A stretch of 12,929 nt of DNA from Porticoccaceae bacterium (GTDB lineage Bacteria > Pseudomonadota > Gammaproteobacteria > Pseudomonadales > Porticoccaceae). The notes under the pieces were generated by a model. That model made no database searches. It saw only the letters and a program-made list of their open reading frames with translations, and had not been told where the DNA came from. Positions 6,210 to 12,924 of this stretch are shown here, piece by piece. The stretch lies in contig PCDB01000028.1 of the NCBI GenBank assembly GCA_002591625.1, positions 8,421-21,349 of the forward strand, in the 5' to 3' direction. Each line of letters starts with the position of its first letter. Positions within the stretch are counted from its first letter, which is position 1. Made by a program: the position numbers and the translations under genes.

Positions 6210-7115
6210 ATGGCCTCTGTGCTTGGCCCAGTTTTAACCTCGACGCTCAACACGAGCGATTATGAAGGATGTTTGTCTGCTTGGTGTAACTACCTGGCAC
6301 AAAAGGTTCATCTGGAGACACGACTTTCAGCAGTCGAGTCAGAAAGTTGGAGTGCCTCTCACTTGACAGGGAGTCGAGTAGCATGGCTCGAAAATGACTT
6401 AGGAGAGCCGTGGCTGAGAATTATAGAGGATCCATCTGCAAAGTCTTTTGAGCCTTTCTCCTGCTACGGTTGGTTATCACTTGAAATTTGTGTTGAGGAT
6501 GTGGATGCTATTTATCAAGACCTGCGGGATTCGCCATTTAAAATTATCGGCCCCCCAGCTGATTTGGACATCAGTCCCGATATAAGAGCAATGCAAGTAA
6601 TTGGACCAGCAAATGAAATATTGTATTTGACTCAGATTAAAGCACATGTCCCTGGATTTGAATTGCCTTTTGCCAGATGTCGTGTCGACCGTCTTTTCAT
6701 TCCAGTGCTGGCCGCAGAAAATCGAGAGAATGCATTGAAGTTCTATACTTCATTTCCTCAAACGAATGGTATGCTGTTTGAAACCAAAATAACGGTTCTA
6801 AATCGATATCTTGCATTTCCAGCCAATCACCGCCATCCTCTCGCTACCATTCAAATTTCTGGACAGAACCTCATCGAGATCGATCAGGTTACCGGTTTGA
6901 AATCAATCTCTTGCGCCAAACGTCTGGAAAGTGAAGGGATAACGGTTATGACTTTTGCGCTACGCGATTTTTTTGAACTCACAGACTTGGCTGAAAGGTA
7001 CACAATTCCTAATGGCCCATTTGCTGGGAAAAGTGCCGTGCTTGTAAGAGGATCCAGCAATGAAAATATAGAGCTGATGGAATTCGACTCTCTAATGGAG
7101 CTGGAAACGGAGTGA
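6210..7115 (+). CDS. Double-domain VOC (glyoxalase/extradiol dioxygenase superfamily) protein
   Basis: The 301-residue protein shows two VOC-like halves (about 5-143 and 157-292). Each opens with a strand plus an aromatic-rich helix (TSDYEGCLSAWCNYL; AAENRENALKFYTSF). Each then has a central strand and helix (WLSLEICVEDVDAIYQDL; VMTFALRDFFELTDL) and ends in a strand (NEILYLTQI; NENIELMEFDS). The superfamily includes ring-cleaving dioxygenases, glyoxalases, epimerases and resistance proteins. The usual His/His/Glu metal set is not evident: Asp160 stands where the first His of the second half is often found, and Glu288 or Glu291 could be the terminal acid. Metal-dependent dioxygenase activity is therefore doubtful. 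ATG 6210 is chosen on its GGAG. It lies 174 nt after gntR on the same strand and converges on the cupin gene. Confidence 0.72.
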   Translation: MASVLGPVLTSTLNTSDYEGCLSAWCNYLAQKVHLETRLSAVESESWSASHLTGSRVAWLENDLGEPWLRIIEDPSAKSFEPFSCYGWLSLEICVEDVDAIYQDLRDSPFKIIGPPADLDISPDIRAMQVIGPANEILYLTQIKAHVPGFELPFARCRVDRLFIPVLAAENRENALKFYTSFPQTNGMLFETKITVLNRYLAFPANHRHPLATIQISGQNLIEIDQVTGLKSISCAKRLESEGITVMTFALRDFFELTDLAERYTIPNGPFAGKSAVLVRGSSNENIELMEFDSLMELETE

Positions 7116-7185
7116 TAAAAAGACATAGGAACGTCTATATCATAATGTGAGATTCAGATGTTTAAAGTTTTTCTTTGTCCATCTT

Positions 7186-8184
7186 TTAGTCATGGTGATG
7201 AGGACTATCGGGATTATGATGATTGTGGCCATGCCAATGGTCATGTCTCGTCCCATCTGAATGGTGTTCATTGTCATGTTCGTGTCCAGAATCTCCTCGG
7301 CGCTGCATGGTTTGCTCAAAATCCTCTGGACCATGGGGGTGGTTATGGTCATAACTAATGGCCCATTTATAAAGTAGTGGGTCCCTTTGGTATAATCTTG
7401 CACCCGCTCGGTTCTGATTTTCAATTGGGGTTGACCACGGGTTGTAATGAAAGTAGTTGAACAACTTAGAATCAACTCGTCCAAGGGCTATACACCCATA
7501 CTCCGAAGCAAAAGCGCCATGGTTTATATACGCTGGCCGCCAGAAATAACCACCGGTTGGAACTTCACCAAACTGCATCATCCAAGAGGTACCCCAAAGG
7601 TGATAGGATTCTTCTGCGCAATCATGATAAGAAATATTATCTTGCTTGAATGCTGGTGTCATGCAGTACAGAAAAGTCATAGCATGCGATATCGGATTGT
7701 AGTTCAGTAGTTTGATTAAGCAACCGGCAGCCACTGAAGGTTTGGTAACGTTGCCCATTGCCCAAGGCAGGTCCATGTATGAGTCTATATTGTGAAACAG
7801 GTCAACCTGTGCGAGAGCATGATGCTGTGTTGAGGGCTCGAGGCTGGGTTCTCCGGTGTTGTACATCATTAGTACCAGACAGCCTTGTTGGGTAGTCATC
7901 ATGGGCATTGCATACCCAGCTGGGATGTAGAAATAGTGACCCTTTCGGCACACTTTCTCGCCGACTTGCAATTCGCCCTCTATCACAATCATCTCCATTT
8001 CCGACCAGGAGAATCCTGGGGGTTGTTGATAGCCGCCGGCGAGTTGCACGGTCATACTACATGCTCCGGTGTCGTTATCGAGACTGAGCATCTTGTAGCT
8101 CATTCCAGAGGAAAAACCGGGAAGTTTCATATTCTTAAAGTGAACGTCTCGATCGCAGAACGGTTCAATATGTGGCCGTGCCAT
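7186..8184 (-). CDS. Bicupin protein with histidine-rich C-terminal tail
   Basis: This 332-residue soluble protein is probably a two-cupin-domain metalloprotein. The N-terminal cupin (about 40-110) has a weak motif: GFSWSEMEMIVIEGELQVGEK, then GHYFYIPAGYAMPM. The second (about 165-250) contains ISYHDCAEESYHLWG with His187 and His195 as possible ligands, then PTGGYFWRPAYINHG. A DUF4437-like cupin is a possible family. After about residue 279 the chain becomes extremely His-rich: 16 His in the last 53 residues, 13 of them in the last 34, as in Ni/Zn/Cu-handling tails. AGGAG (8193-8197) supports ATG 8184. It is last in the minus-strand operon with the CoA-transferase. An enzyme acting on a pathway intermediate and carrying its own metal store is plausible. 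Shadow reading frames over the His-rich tail are not genes. Confidence 0.78.
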   Translation of the reverse strand: MARPHIEPFCDRDVHFKNMKLPGFSSGMSYKMLSLDNDTGACSMTVQLAGGYQQPPGFSWSEMEMIVIEGELQVGEKVCRKGHYFYIPAGYAMPMMTTQQGCLVLMMYNTGEPSLEPSTQHHALAQVDLFHNIDSYMDLPWAMGNVTKPSVAAGCLIKLLNYNPISHAMTFLYCMTPAFKQDNISYHDCAEESYHLWGTSWMMQFGEVPTGGYFWRPAYINHGAFASEYGCIALGRVDSKLFNYFHYNPWSTPIENQNRAGARLYQRDPLLYKWAISYDHNHPHGPEDFEQTMQRRGDSGHEHDNEHHSDGTRHDHWHGHNHHNPDSPHHHD

Positions 8185-8235
8185 AGCTTTGCTCCTGATT
8201 AATTGGATACTTTCCTTAATTTGTTGTCGTGGAAG

Positions 8236-8526
8236 TCATTCACCGTCGATCCCATACTTCCAAACTACTTTGTCTTCCCGACCTTCTGGCTTTACTGGCA
8301 AGTCACTTGACTTTATGACTATTTTATCGTCGCCATCTTGGTTGAAACCATGTTTTGTGAGTCGATCAAAGAATTCTTGGTACCACTTCTCGCGCATTGG
8401 TGCAAGGTCAGCCATTGCGCCTTCGACTGCTAAATATCGCTCCTCTTGTTCGGCTATTTCTTCTTCAAGCCATGCTTTAACTTCCGGCGTTACATCGTGT
8501 TCTATAAATAGATTCTTAAATGTCAT
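8236..8526 (-). CDS. Small acidic protein of unknown function
   Basis: A 96-residue protein with no recognised motif. The middle is strongly helical and charged (VKAWLEEEIAEQEERY, then MREKWYQEFFDRLTKHGF); the end looks strand-forming with alternating charges (DDKIVIKSSDLPVK, EDKVVWKYGIDGE). It lacks a signal peptide and cysteines. The ATG is 2 nt after the CoA-transferase stop, with AGGAAA inside that gene's end as ribosome site, so it is clearly an operon member and probably real. The cupin starts 51 nt further on. A subunit or adaptor of one of the neighbouring enzymes is possible, but nothing in the sequence proves it. Confidence 0.75.
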   Translation of the reverse strand: MTFKNLFIEHDVTPEVKAWLEEEIAEQEERYLAVEGAMADLAPMREKWYQEFFDRLTKHGFNQDGDDKIVIKSSDLPVKPEGREDKVVWKYGIDGE

Positions 8527-8528
8527 TT

Positions 8529-9746
8529 CTAGTTTCCTGTGGACGAGTTAAAAGATCGTATTTCACCATTCTTTAGCAGGTCTTCAATAGTTTCCTTATC
8601 AAAACCGGCTTCTGATAATACTTCGACAGTGTGCTCACCTAATCTTGGGGCCAAATAACGAATTGATGTCGGGGTTTTGTCAAAATTGATAGGTGAACCT
8701 GCCAGTCGTATTTGGCCTTCAGTTGGGTGATCGAATTCCTGCCAAAATTCCGATGCGACCAGCTGGGGATCTTCAATCAGATCATCGAGAGAGTTTACCA
8801 CCATAAAAGGAATTTTGGTGTCGCCCAACAGATCAAGCCATTGATCGCGGGTGCGAGACGAGATTATCTCCGAGGTAAGTCGGTAGGACTCGTCGATATT
8901 TTTTAACCGACTCGCCATATCGATAAAACGATCGTCTTTAATTAATTCTTTACGTTCAGAGATTTCACAGAAAGTTTTCCAGTGATTATCCCAGTATGGA
9001 AGGACTGCCAAATATTGGCCATCTTTAGTTTTATAAGGACGCCGATGCTTTGCCATCAGGCGAGTATAGCCTGCTTTCCCTAAAGGAGGCCTAAAGGCTT
9101 GTCCCCAAAGATGCTCAACCATCGTGAATGACACCATTGTCTCGAACATCGGGACTTCTAGTTGCTGCCCCTCGCCCGTTCGTTGCTTATGAAATAAAGC
9201 TGCCAAGACCGCCTGCACTACCATTAGACCGGTAGTTTTATCACAAATAATAGTTGGCAAATATCTCGGATCACCTTCTGTCATGCTCTGCAATATGGCA
9301 ATACCGCTGGCTGCTTGAATGGAATCGTCCAGTGCACCTTTACTACCGTAAGGCCCTTTTTTGCTATACCCATAAGTGCCACAGTAGATAATCTCGGGAT
9401 TAATTGCTTTTACGTCTTCATAGTCTATACCTAAGCGACGCATAGCCTGCGGCCGGAAATTATGCACGACTACGTCTGCGGTTTTGATTATCTGCATTGC
9501 AGCATTTTTACCGCTCTCCGATTTTAAATTGATTGAGACTGATCTTTTATTGCGGTTGCATGAAAGGTAAAGGGCGCTCATGTCTTTACTATTTCGATAG
9601 GGTCCTAAATTACGATTGGTGTCTCCATTCAAAGGTTCGATTTTTATGATGTCAGCACCAAGGTCTCCCAGCATTTGGCAGGCATAAGGGCCCAAAACGA
9701 CGCTTGTCATTTCTACTACGCGCACGCCATCCAGAGCGCCGGTCAT
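8529..9746 (-). CDS. Type III (CaiB/BaiF, formyl-CoA transferase-like) CoA-transferase
   Basis: The 405-residue cytosolic enzyme transfers CoA between carboxylic acids, activating an acid intermediate. Family landmarks are clear: LDGVRVVEMTSVVLGPYACQMLGDLGADIIKIE at the N-terminus, YLSCNRNKRSVSINLK (60-75), VVVHNFRPQAMRRLGIDYE, and ICDKTTGLMVVQAVLAALFHKQRTGEGQ. Asp169 in the last element falls at the same number as the catalytic Asp of formyl-CoA transferase. Length is normal for the family (about 400), and the terminal LGEHTVEVLSEAGF is typical. ATG 9746 overlaps the stop of the amidohydrolase gene by 4 nt (ATGA), and the small 96-residue gene starts 2 nt after its stop, so these genes are co-translated. 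Substrates could be dicarboxylates made by the neighbouring hydrolases and hydro-lyase; this is inference. Confidence 0.93.
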   Translation of the reverse strand: MTGALDGVRVVEMTSVVLGPYACQMLGDLGADIIKIEPLNGDTNRNLGPYRNSKDMSALYLSCNRNKRSVSINLKSESGKNAAMQIIKTADVVVHNFRPQAMRRLGIDYEDVKAINPEIIYCGTYGYSKKGPYGSKGALDDSIQAASGIAILQSMTEGDPRYLPTIICDKTTGLMVVQAVLAALFHKQRTGEGQQLEVPMFETMVSFTMVEHLWGQAFRPPLGKAGYTRLMAKHRRPYKTKDGQYLAVLPYWDNHWKTFCEISERKELIKDDRFIDMASRLKNIDESYRLTSEIISSRTRDQWLDLLGDTKIPFMVVNSLDDLIEDPQLVASEFWQEFDHPTEGQIRLAGSPINFDKTPTSIRYLAPRLGEHTVEVLSEAGFDKETIEDLLKNGEIRSFNSSTGN

Positions 9747-10615
9747 TGAATGCGGTCCTCAAGTCCGTAAAGCTTAAGCACATTGTCCCGAACAAATTTT
9801 TTTCTCACGTGTGGCTTAAGTTGAAAATCATCAATCTCATCAAGTGTCCTTTTGAATCTCAGAACAGGAAAATCTGTACCAAAAATTACTTTGTCTTGAC
9901 CATAAGAATTAATATATCTAACTACACTTTCCGGCCAATATTTTGGACTGTGTGCATCGGTGCATATAAATACGTTATCGTGCTTCCAGGCCATTGCGAT
10001 CATTTCATCTTGCCAGGGTATACCTACATGAGAACCTATGAGTTTAAGTTCCGGGAGATCACAAGCAATATCGTCGAGATACATGGGACGCCCGACTGAT
10101 CGACAACGGTGTTCATTGGAGTAGATTAGAGACTGACCAACTTGCATTTGAATGGGCACGTCAAGCTCAATACATTTGGCATAAAAAGGATAGTAACGGG
10201 CTTGATTCGGCTCTAAGTCATACCAATGAGGGTATAAGTGAGCGCCGATAAAACCCATATTAACTATTGCATCTTCAAGTGCTCTGACACCTTCCATACC
10301 CATAAAAGGATCAATTCCAATTAGACCAAAGAAACGATCTGGATACTTTTCAACGGCATCGGCAACCACTTTGGCTGGCATGTGGTAACAACCTGGCAAT
10401 CCCTTGCGGCCTGCTTTGGCGGCGACGAGAAAAGCGCACTGTATGCATGCTTCATCCATTGCCGCAATCATCTCTTCTAGACTGATACCGGTGCTGCTAT
10501 GTTCCCCCTTCACTTTTCCAACAAAAAAATCGTCAGTCCAGCCGGGGCGATGAGAGAGTGCCTCTCTGGTCCAAATGTTAGCAATTGCATCAATCGCTTT
10601 GTAATTAGTTTCCAT
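9743..10615 (-). CDS. Amidohydrolase-2 (ACMSD-like TIM-barrel) protein lacking the N-terminal HxH
   Basis: A 290-residue TIM-barrel of the ACMSD/amidohydrolase-2 family, whose members decarboxylate or hydrolyse acids with a divalent metal. Matching elements are PDRFFGLIGIDPF (92-104), GFIGAHLYPHWYDL (121-134), YYPFYAKCIELDVPI, LKLIGSHVGIPW with His196, VFICTDAHSPKYW, KVIFGTDFPV with Asp248, and RDNVLKLYGL at the end. The expected DxHxH near the N-terminus is instead IDAIANIW, and the usual barrel His after DVPI reads QMQVG, so several metal ligands are missing although His196 and Asp248 remain. Ribosome site GGAG (10627-10630) is 11 nt before ATG 10615. The 4-nt overlap with the CoA-transferase gene implies a joint role. 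It may bind metal differently, act on CoA-linked intermediates or be non-catalytic. Confidence 0.85.
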   Translation of the reverse strand: METNYKAIDAIANIWTREALSHRPGWTDDFFVGKVKGEHSSTGISLEEMIAAMDEACIQCAFLVAAKAGRKGLPGCYHMPAKVVADAVEKYPDRFFGLIGIDPFMGMEGVRALEDAIVNMGFIGAHLYPHWYDLEPNQARYYPFYAKCIELDVPIQMQVGQSLIYSNEHRCRSVGRPMYLDDIACDLPELKLIGSHVGIPWQDEMIAMAWKHDNVFICTDAHSPKYWPESVVRYINSYGQDKVIFGTDFPVLRFKRTLDEIDDFQLKPHVRKKFVRDNVLKLYGLEDRIQ

Positions 10616-10618
10616 TCG

Positions 10619-10837
10619 TTAGTTCGCTCCGCCAGCAATTGACTTGGCTAGAACTGATAGTTTACTGTCATTCACGAAATGTTTAAATTTTTCTTTTATT
10701 TGAAATATTAAAAAGACACAAACTTGTTCGGTATTTTTGGTAACCTCGATACCTATTCCGCGTGGATAGCTCTGCGTGACTGGCATATTAAGGTGTAAGT
10801 TGAAACTAAATGCTATAATAGCATATCTATATATCAA
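10619..10837 (-). CDS. Doubtful small ORF ahead of the amidohydrolase operon
   Basis: This is a 72-codon frame ending in TAA 3 nt before the amidohydrolase ATG. I recognise no family. The first 17 codons cover the palindrome at 10810-10824 and look non-coding; if a protein is made, the ATG at 10786 (55 codons, MPVTQSYPRGIGIEV...) is likelier, but neither start has a good ribosome site. In favour are the tight spacing to the next gene and the fact that the next gene's GGAG lies in its tail. Against are its shortness, its AT-rich DNA and its location in a 288-nt divergent gap where promoters must lie. It may be a small peptide, a gene remnant or a chance ORF. I saw no other structure in this gap apart from the palindrome. 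Confidence 0.3.
   Translation of the reverse strand: MIYRYAIIAFSFNLHLNMPVTQSYPRGIGIEVTKNTEQVCVFLIFQIKEKFKHFVNDSKLSVLAKSIAGGAN
10810..10824. promoter_or_regulatory. Perfect 7-1-7 palindrome ATGCTAT-A-ATAGCAT, candidate operator
   Basis: This perfect 15-bp dyad lies between the leftward amidohydrolase/CoA-transferase operon and the rightward leuCD-like pair, 80 nt before the leuC start. Dyads of this size with a small spacer suit dimeric GntR-type regulators. The ATGCTAT arm recurs at 5123-5129, before the local gntR, and at 1623-1629, between the GST and amidase operons. Binding by that regulator is inferred. Confidence 0.5.
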
Positions 10838-10903
10838 TTGTGGCGTATATTAGATTAATTCGTTGCCTAAACTAAAGGTCGGCTAGGATAAATATTTCAT
10901 ACC

Positions 10904-12301
10904 ATGACTAGAACCTTGTTCGAAAAGCTCTGGGAAATTCATGAGGTAGCCTTGTTTGATAATGGTGAGAGTTTAATTCGAATTGATCGTGTATTTCTGC
11001 ATGAACGCACTGGCAGCATTGCTTTACAAGGTTTGGAGGAAAAAGGCAGATCAGTCGCAAACCCAAAGCATGTGTTTTGCACCATGGATCATATTGTAGA
11101 TACGAAGCCTGGACGCAGCGATTCCACTCAAATGCCTAGCGGTAAAGATTTCATTACTGCCACGAGAAACTCAGCTAGACGGGCTGATATTGAGCTATTT
11201 GACCTCGATAGTCAGTTCCAAGGGATTGTGCATGTTATTTCGCCAGAGTTGGGGATTGCGCTTCCCGGCTCTACGGTCGTCTGTCCCGACAGCCATACTT
11301 GCACTCTTGGAGGAATTGGTGCGCTAGCATGGGGTATAGGCTCGAGCGAAGCTGAGCACGCGATGGCTACCAACACCTTGAGAGTGAAGAAGCCAAAAAC
11401 GCTTCGTGTCAACTTCGAGGGCGCCTTGGCTCCCAGCGTTACTGCTAAAGATATGATCTTACATTTAATTAGTTGTTTCGGGTCGGATGGGGGGGCAGGT
11501 TGCGCATGTGAGTTTGCCGGGCCAGCTGTGCGCGAGTTGTCCATTGAGGAGCGGATGACATTATGCAATATGGCGGTTGAATTTTCGGCTTTCACTGGCT
11601 TAGTGGCAGTAGATGAAAAAACTATAGAATACTCAAGCAATCGGAAATTTTCTCCAAAAGCGCATCTGATCGCCGCTGCGATCGATCATTGGAGAAGTTT
11701 GAAGAGCGATGAAAATGCAGTTTTTGATAATGAGATTACCATCTGCTGCAATGACATAAAACCCACAGTGACTTGGGGTACAAGTCCGCAGCACGCGCTG
11801 AGTATAGATGCCTTTATTCCAAGCCCCTTGCACATTGAGAATGCCGAAACAAAAGAGTCTTGGTCAAGAGCGCTAGATTATATGGATCTGATGCCTGAAA
11901 CTCCGATCACTAGCATTAAGATTGATTGCGCATTCATCGGATCTTGCACTAATAGTCGGATTGGCGATTTGCGAAAGGCAGCGGCATTTCTGCGCGGTAA
12001 AAAAGTTTCTCCTTGGGTAAAAGCAGTTTGTGTTCCCGGATCAACGCAGGTTAAAAAGGAGGCAGAGAAAGAGGGTTTAGATGAAGTTTTTACGGCTGCT
12101 GGGTTTGAATGGCGCGAATCCGGCTGTTCGATGTGCTTTTATGCCGGTGGCGAAACCTTCGGACCCAACAAGCGCGTCATTTCTACGACGAATCGAAACT
12201 TCGAGGGCCGTCAAGGACCTGGAACCCGGACCCACTTGGCGAGTCCTTTGACAGTGGTCGCCTCAGCTTGTAGCGGCTACATTTGCAGTGCTGAAAACTG
12301 A
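10904..12301 (+). CDS. leuC: LeuC-family hydro-lyase large subunit (3-isopropylmalate dehydratase-like)
   Basis: The 465-residue protein is the large, [4Fe-4S]-carrying subunit of an isopropylmalate-isomerase-type hydro-lyase of the aconitase superfamily, nearly collinear with E. coli LeuC. The cluster ligands are present: Cys348 in FIGSCTNSR, and Cys408 and Cys411 in GCSMC. TMDHIVDT (60-67), PDSHTCTLGGIGALAWGIG (128-146), the iron-sulphur region and NRNFEGRQGPGTRTHLASP (430-448) are conserved. Places that differ from ordinary LeuC include CSMCFYAGGETF (usually CSMCxxMNxD), VPGSTQVKKEAE (usually VPGSGxVK) and an unusual Cys-rich GGAGCACEFAG (196-206). The start MTRTLFEKLWEIHEV aligns with the LeuC N-terminus, although AGGA is 15 nt away. 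It is followed after 2 nt by its small subunit. With no leuA or leuB here, a catabolic hydratase for a maleate-like acid is more likely than leucine synthesis. Confidence 0.92.
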   Translation: MTRTLFEKLWEIHEVALFDNGESLIRIDRVFLHERTGSIALQGLEEKGRSVANPKHVFCTMDHIVDTKPGRSDSTQMPSGKDFITATRNSARRADIELFDLDSQFQGIVHVISPELGIALPGSTVVCPDSHTCTLGGIGALAWGIGSSEAEHAMATNTLRVKKPKTLRVNFEGALAPSVTAKDMILHLISCFGSDGGAGCACEFAGPAVRELSIEERMTLCNMAVEFSAFTGLVAVDEKTIEYSSNRKFSPKAHLIAAAIDHWRSLKSDENAVFDNEITICCNDIKPTVTWGTSPQHALSIDAFIPSPLHIENAETKESWSRALDYMDLMPETPITSIKIDCAFIGSCTNSRIGDLRKAAAFLRGKKVSPWVKAVCVPGSTQVKKEAEKEGLDEVFTAAGFEWRESGCSMCFYAGGETFGPNKRVISTTNRNFEGRQGPGTRTHLASPLTVVASACSGYICSAEN

Positions 12302-12303
12302 CA

Positions 12304-12924
12304 ATGGAACCATTTAAAACATTCCGAGGTGTTGGAGCTCCTTTGCTCCGTGAAAACATTGATACCGATGCAATAATTCCGTCTCGAGAAATGCAGAAGG
12401 TGGCCAAATCTGGTTTAAGTGCGGGACTCTTTGCTGGGTGGCGTTACAAAGATCCTATTAGCCGACAGATTAACCCAGAATTCGTTCTGAATAAAACCGA
12501 CTATCAAAATACTCAAATCATTCTGGCCGGAAAAAATTTTGGTTGTGGCTCTTCTCGTGAGCATGCAGTTTGGGCACTAAAAGAATTTGGAATAAAGGCT
12601 GTAATCGCTCCCTCTTTCGGACGTATCTTTCTCGGCAATTGCATCCGAAATTGCATCCTACCCATAAGCCTGCCCGGGGATCAGTTAAAGGAGCTAATAA
12701 GTGCTACTGAAATCGATCCGCAAAAATTCCTGATCCAAGTCGATCTCTTGTCACAATGTATAGAGGTAGTTGGCCTTGTTAAATTTAATTTTGAGTTTGA
12801 TCAAGCAAGCAAAGAGATTCTCCTCGAGGGGCTGGATCCCATATCTCTCACGGAGAGGAGTTCCCGCGAGATTATCAATTTCGAGGAACTGGATCGAGAA
12901 AATCGTCCCTGGATATACCTCTGA
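12304..12924 (+). CDS. leuD: LeuD-family hydro-lyase small subunit (3-isopropylmalate dehydratase-like)
   Basis: The 206-residue partner of the preceding large subunit supplies the swivelling domain that closes on the substrate. It is of the long bacterial type. Conserved parts are ENIDTDAIIP (17-26), LFAGWRY (42-48), NFGCGSSREHAVWAL (78-92) and VIAPSFGRIFLGN (100-112), with GLDPISLT (176-183) near the end. The segment that in biosynthetic LeuD reads P(K/A)xFLKxIxRTGFG is here PSREMQKVAKSGLSAG (26-41), and the region after IFLGN is CIRNCILP rather than SxNNxLLP; both border the substrate pocket, which points to altered specificity. A tail follows GLDPISLT (REIINFEELDRENRPWIYL). The ATG is 2 nt after the leuC stop without a clear ribosome site of its own, implying translational coupling. 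The gene ends 5 nt before the window edge; downstream genes are not visible. Confidence 0.92.
   Translation: MEPFKTFRGVGAPLLRENIDTDAIIPSREMQKVAKSGLSAGLFAGWRYKDPISRQINPEFVLNKTDYQNTQIILAGKNFGCGSSREHAVWALKEFGIKAVIAPSFGRIFLGNCIRNCILPISLPGDQLKELISATEIDPQKFLIQVDLLSQCIEVVGLVKFNFEFDQASKEILLEGLDPISLTERSSREIINFEELDRENRPWIYL

Noticed and set aside
7140..7484. A 114-codon minus-strand frame and a 66-codon plus-strand frame over the cupin tail
   Set aside because: Both are shadows of the repetitive His-codon (CAT/CAC) region of the cupin gene; no ribosome sites or recognisable protein features.
9704..10099. 131-codon plus-strand frame opposite the amidohydrolase and CoA-transferase genes
   Set aside because: Antisense to two clearly recognised genes, with no family features.
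11212..11640. 142-codon minus-strand frame inside the leuC-like gene
   Set aside because: Entirely antisense to a well-conserved LeuC coding region; composition is that of a shadow frame.
10904..12924. Leucine biosynthesis operon
   Set aside because: No leuA or leuB nearby and all neighbours are catabolic; substrate-contact segments differ from biosynthetic LeuCD.
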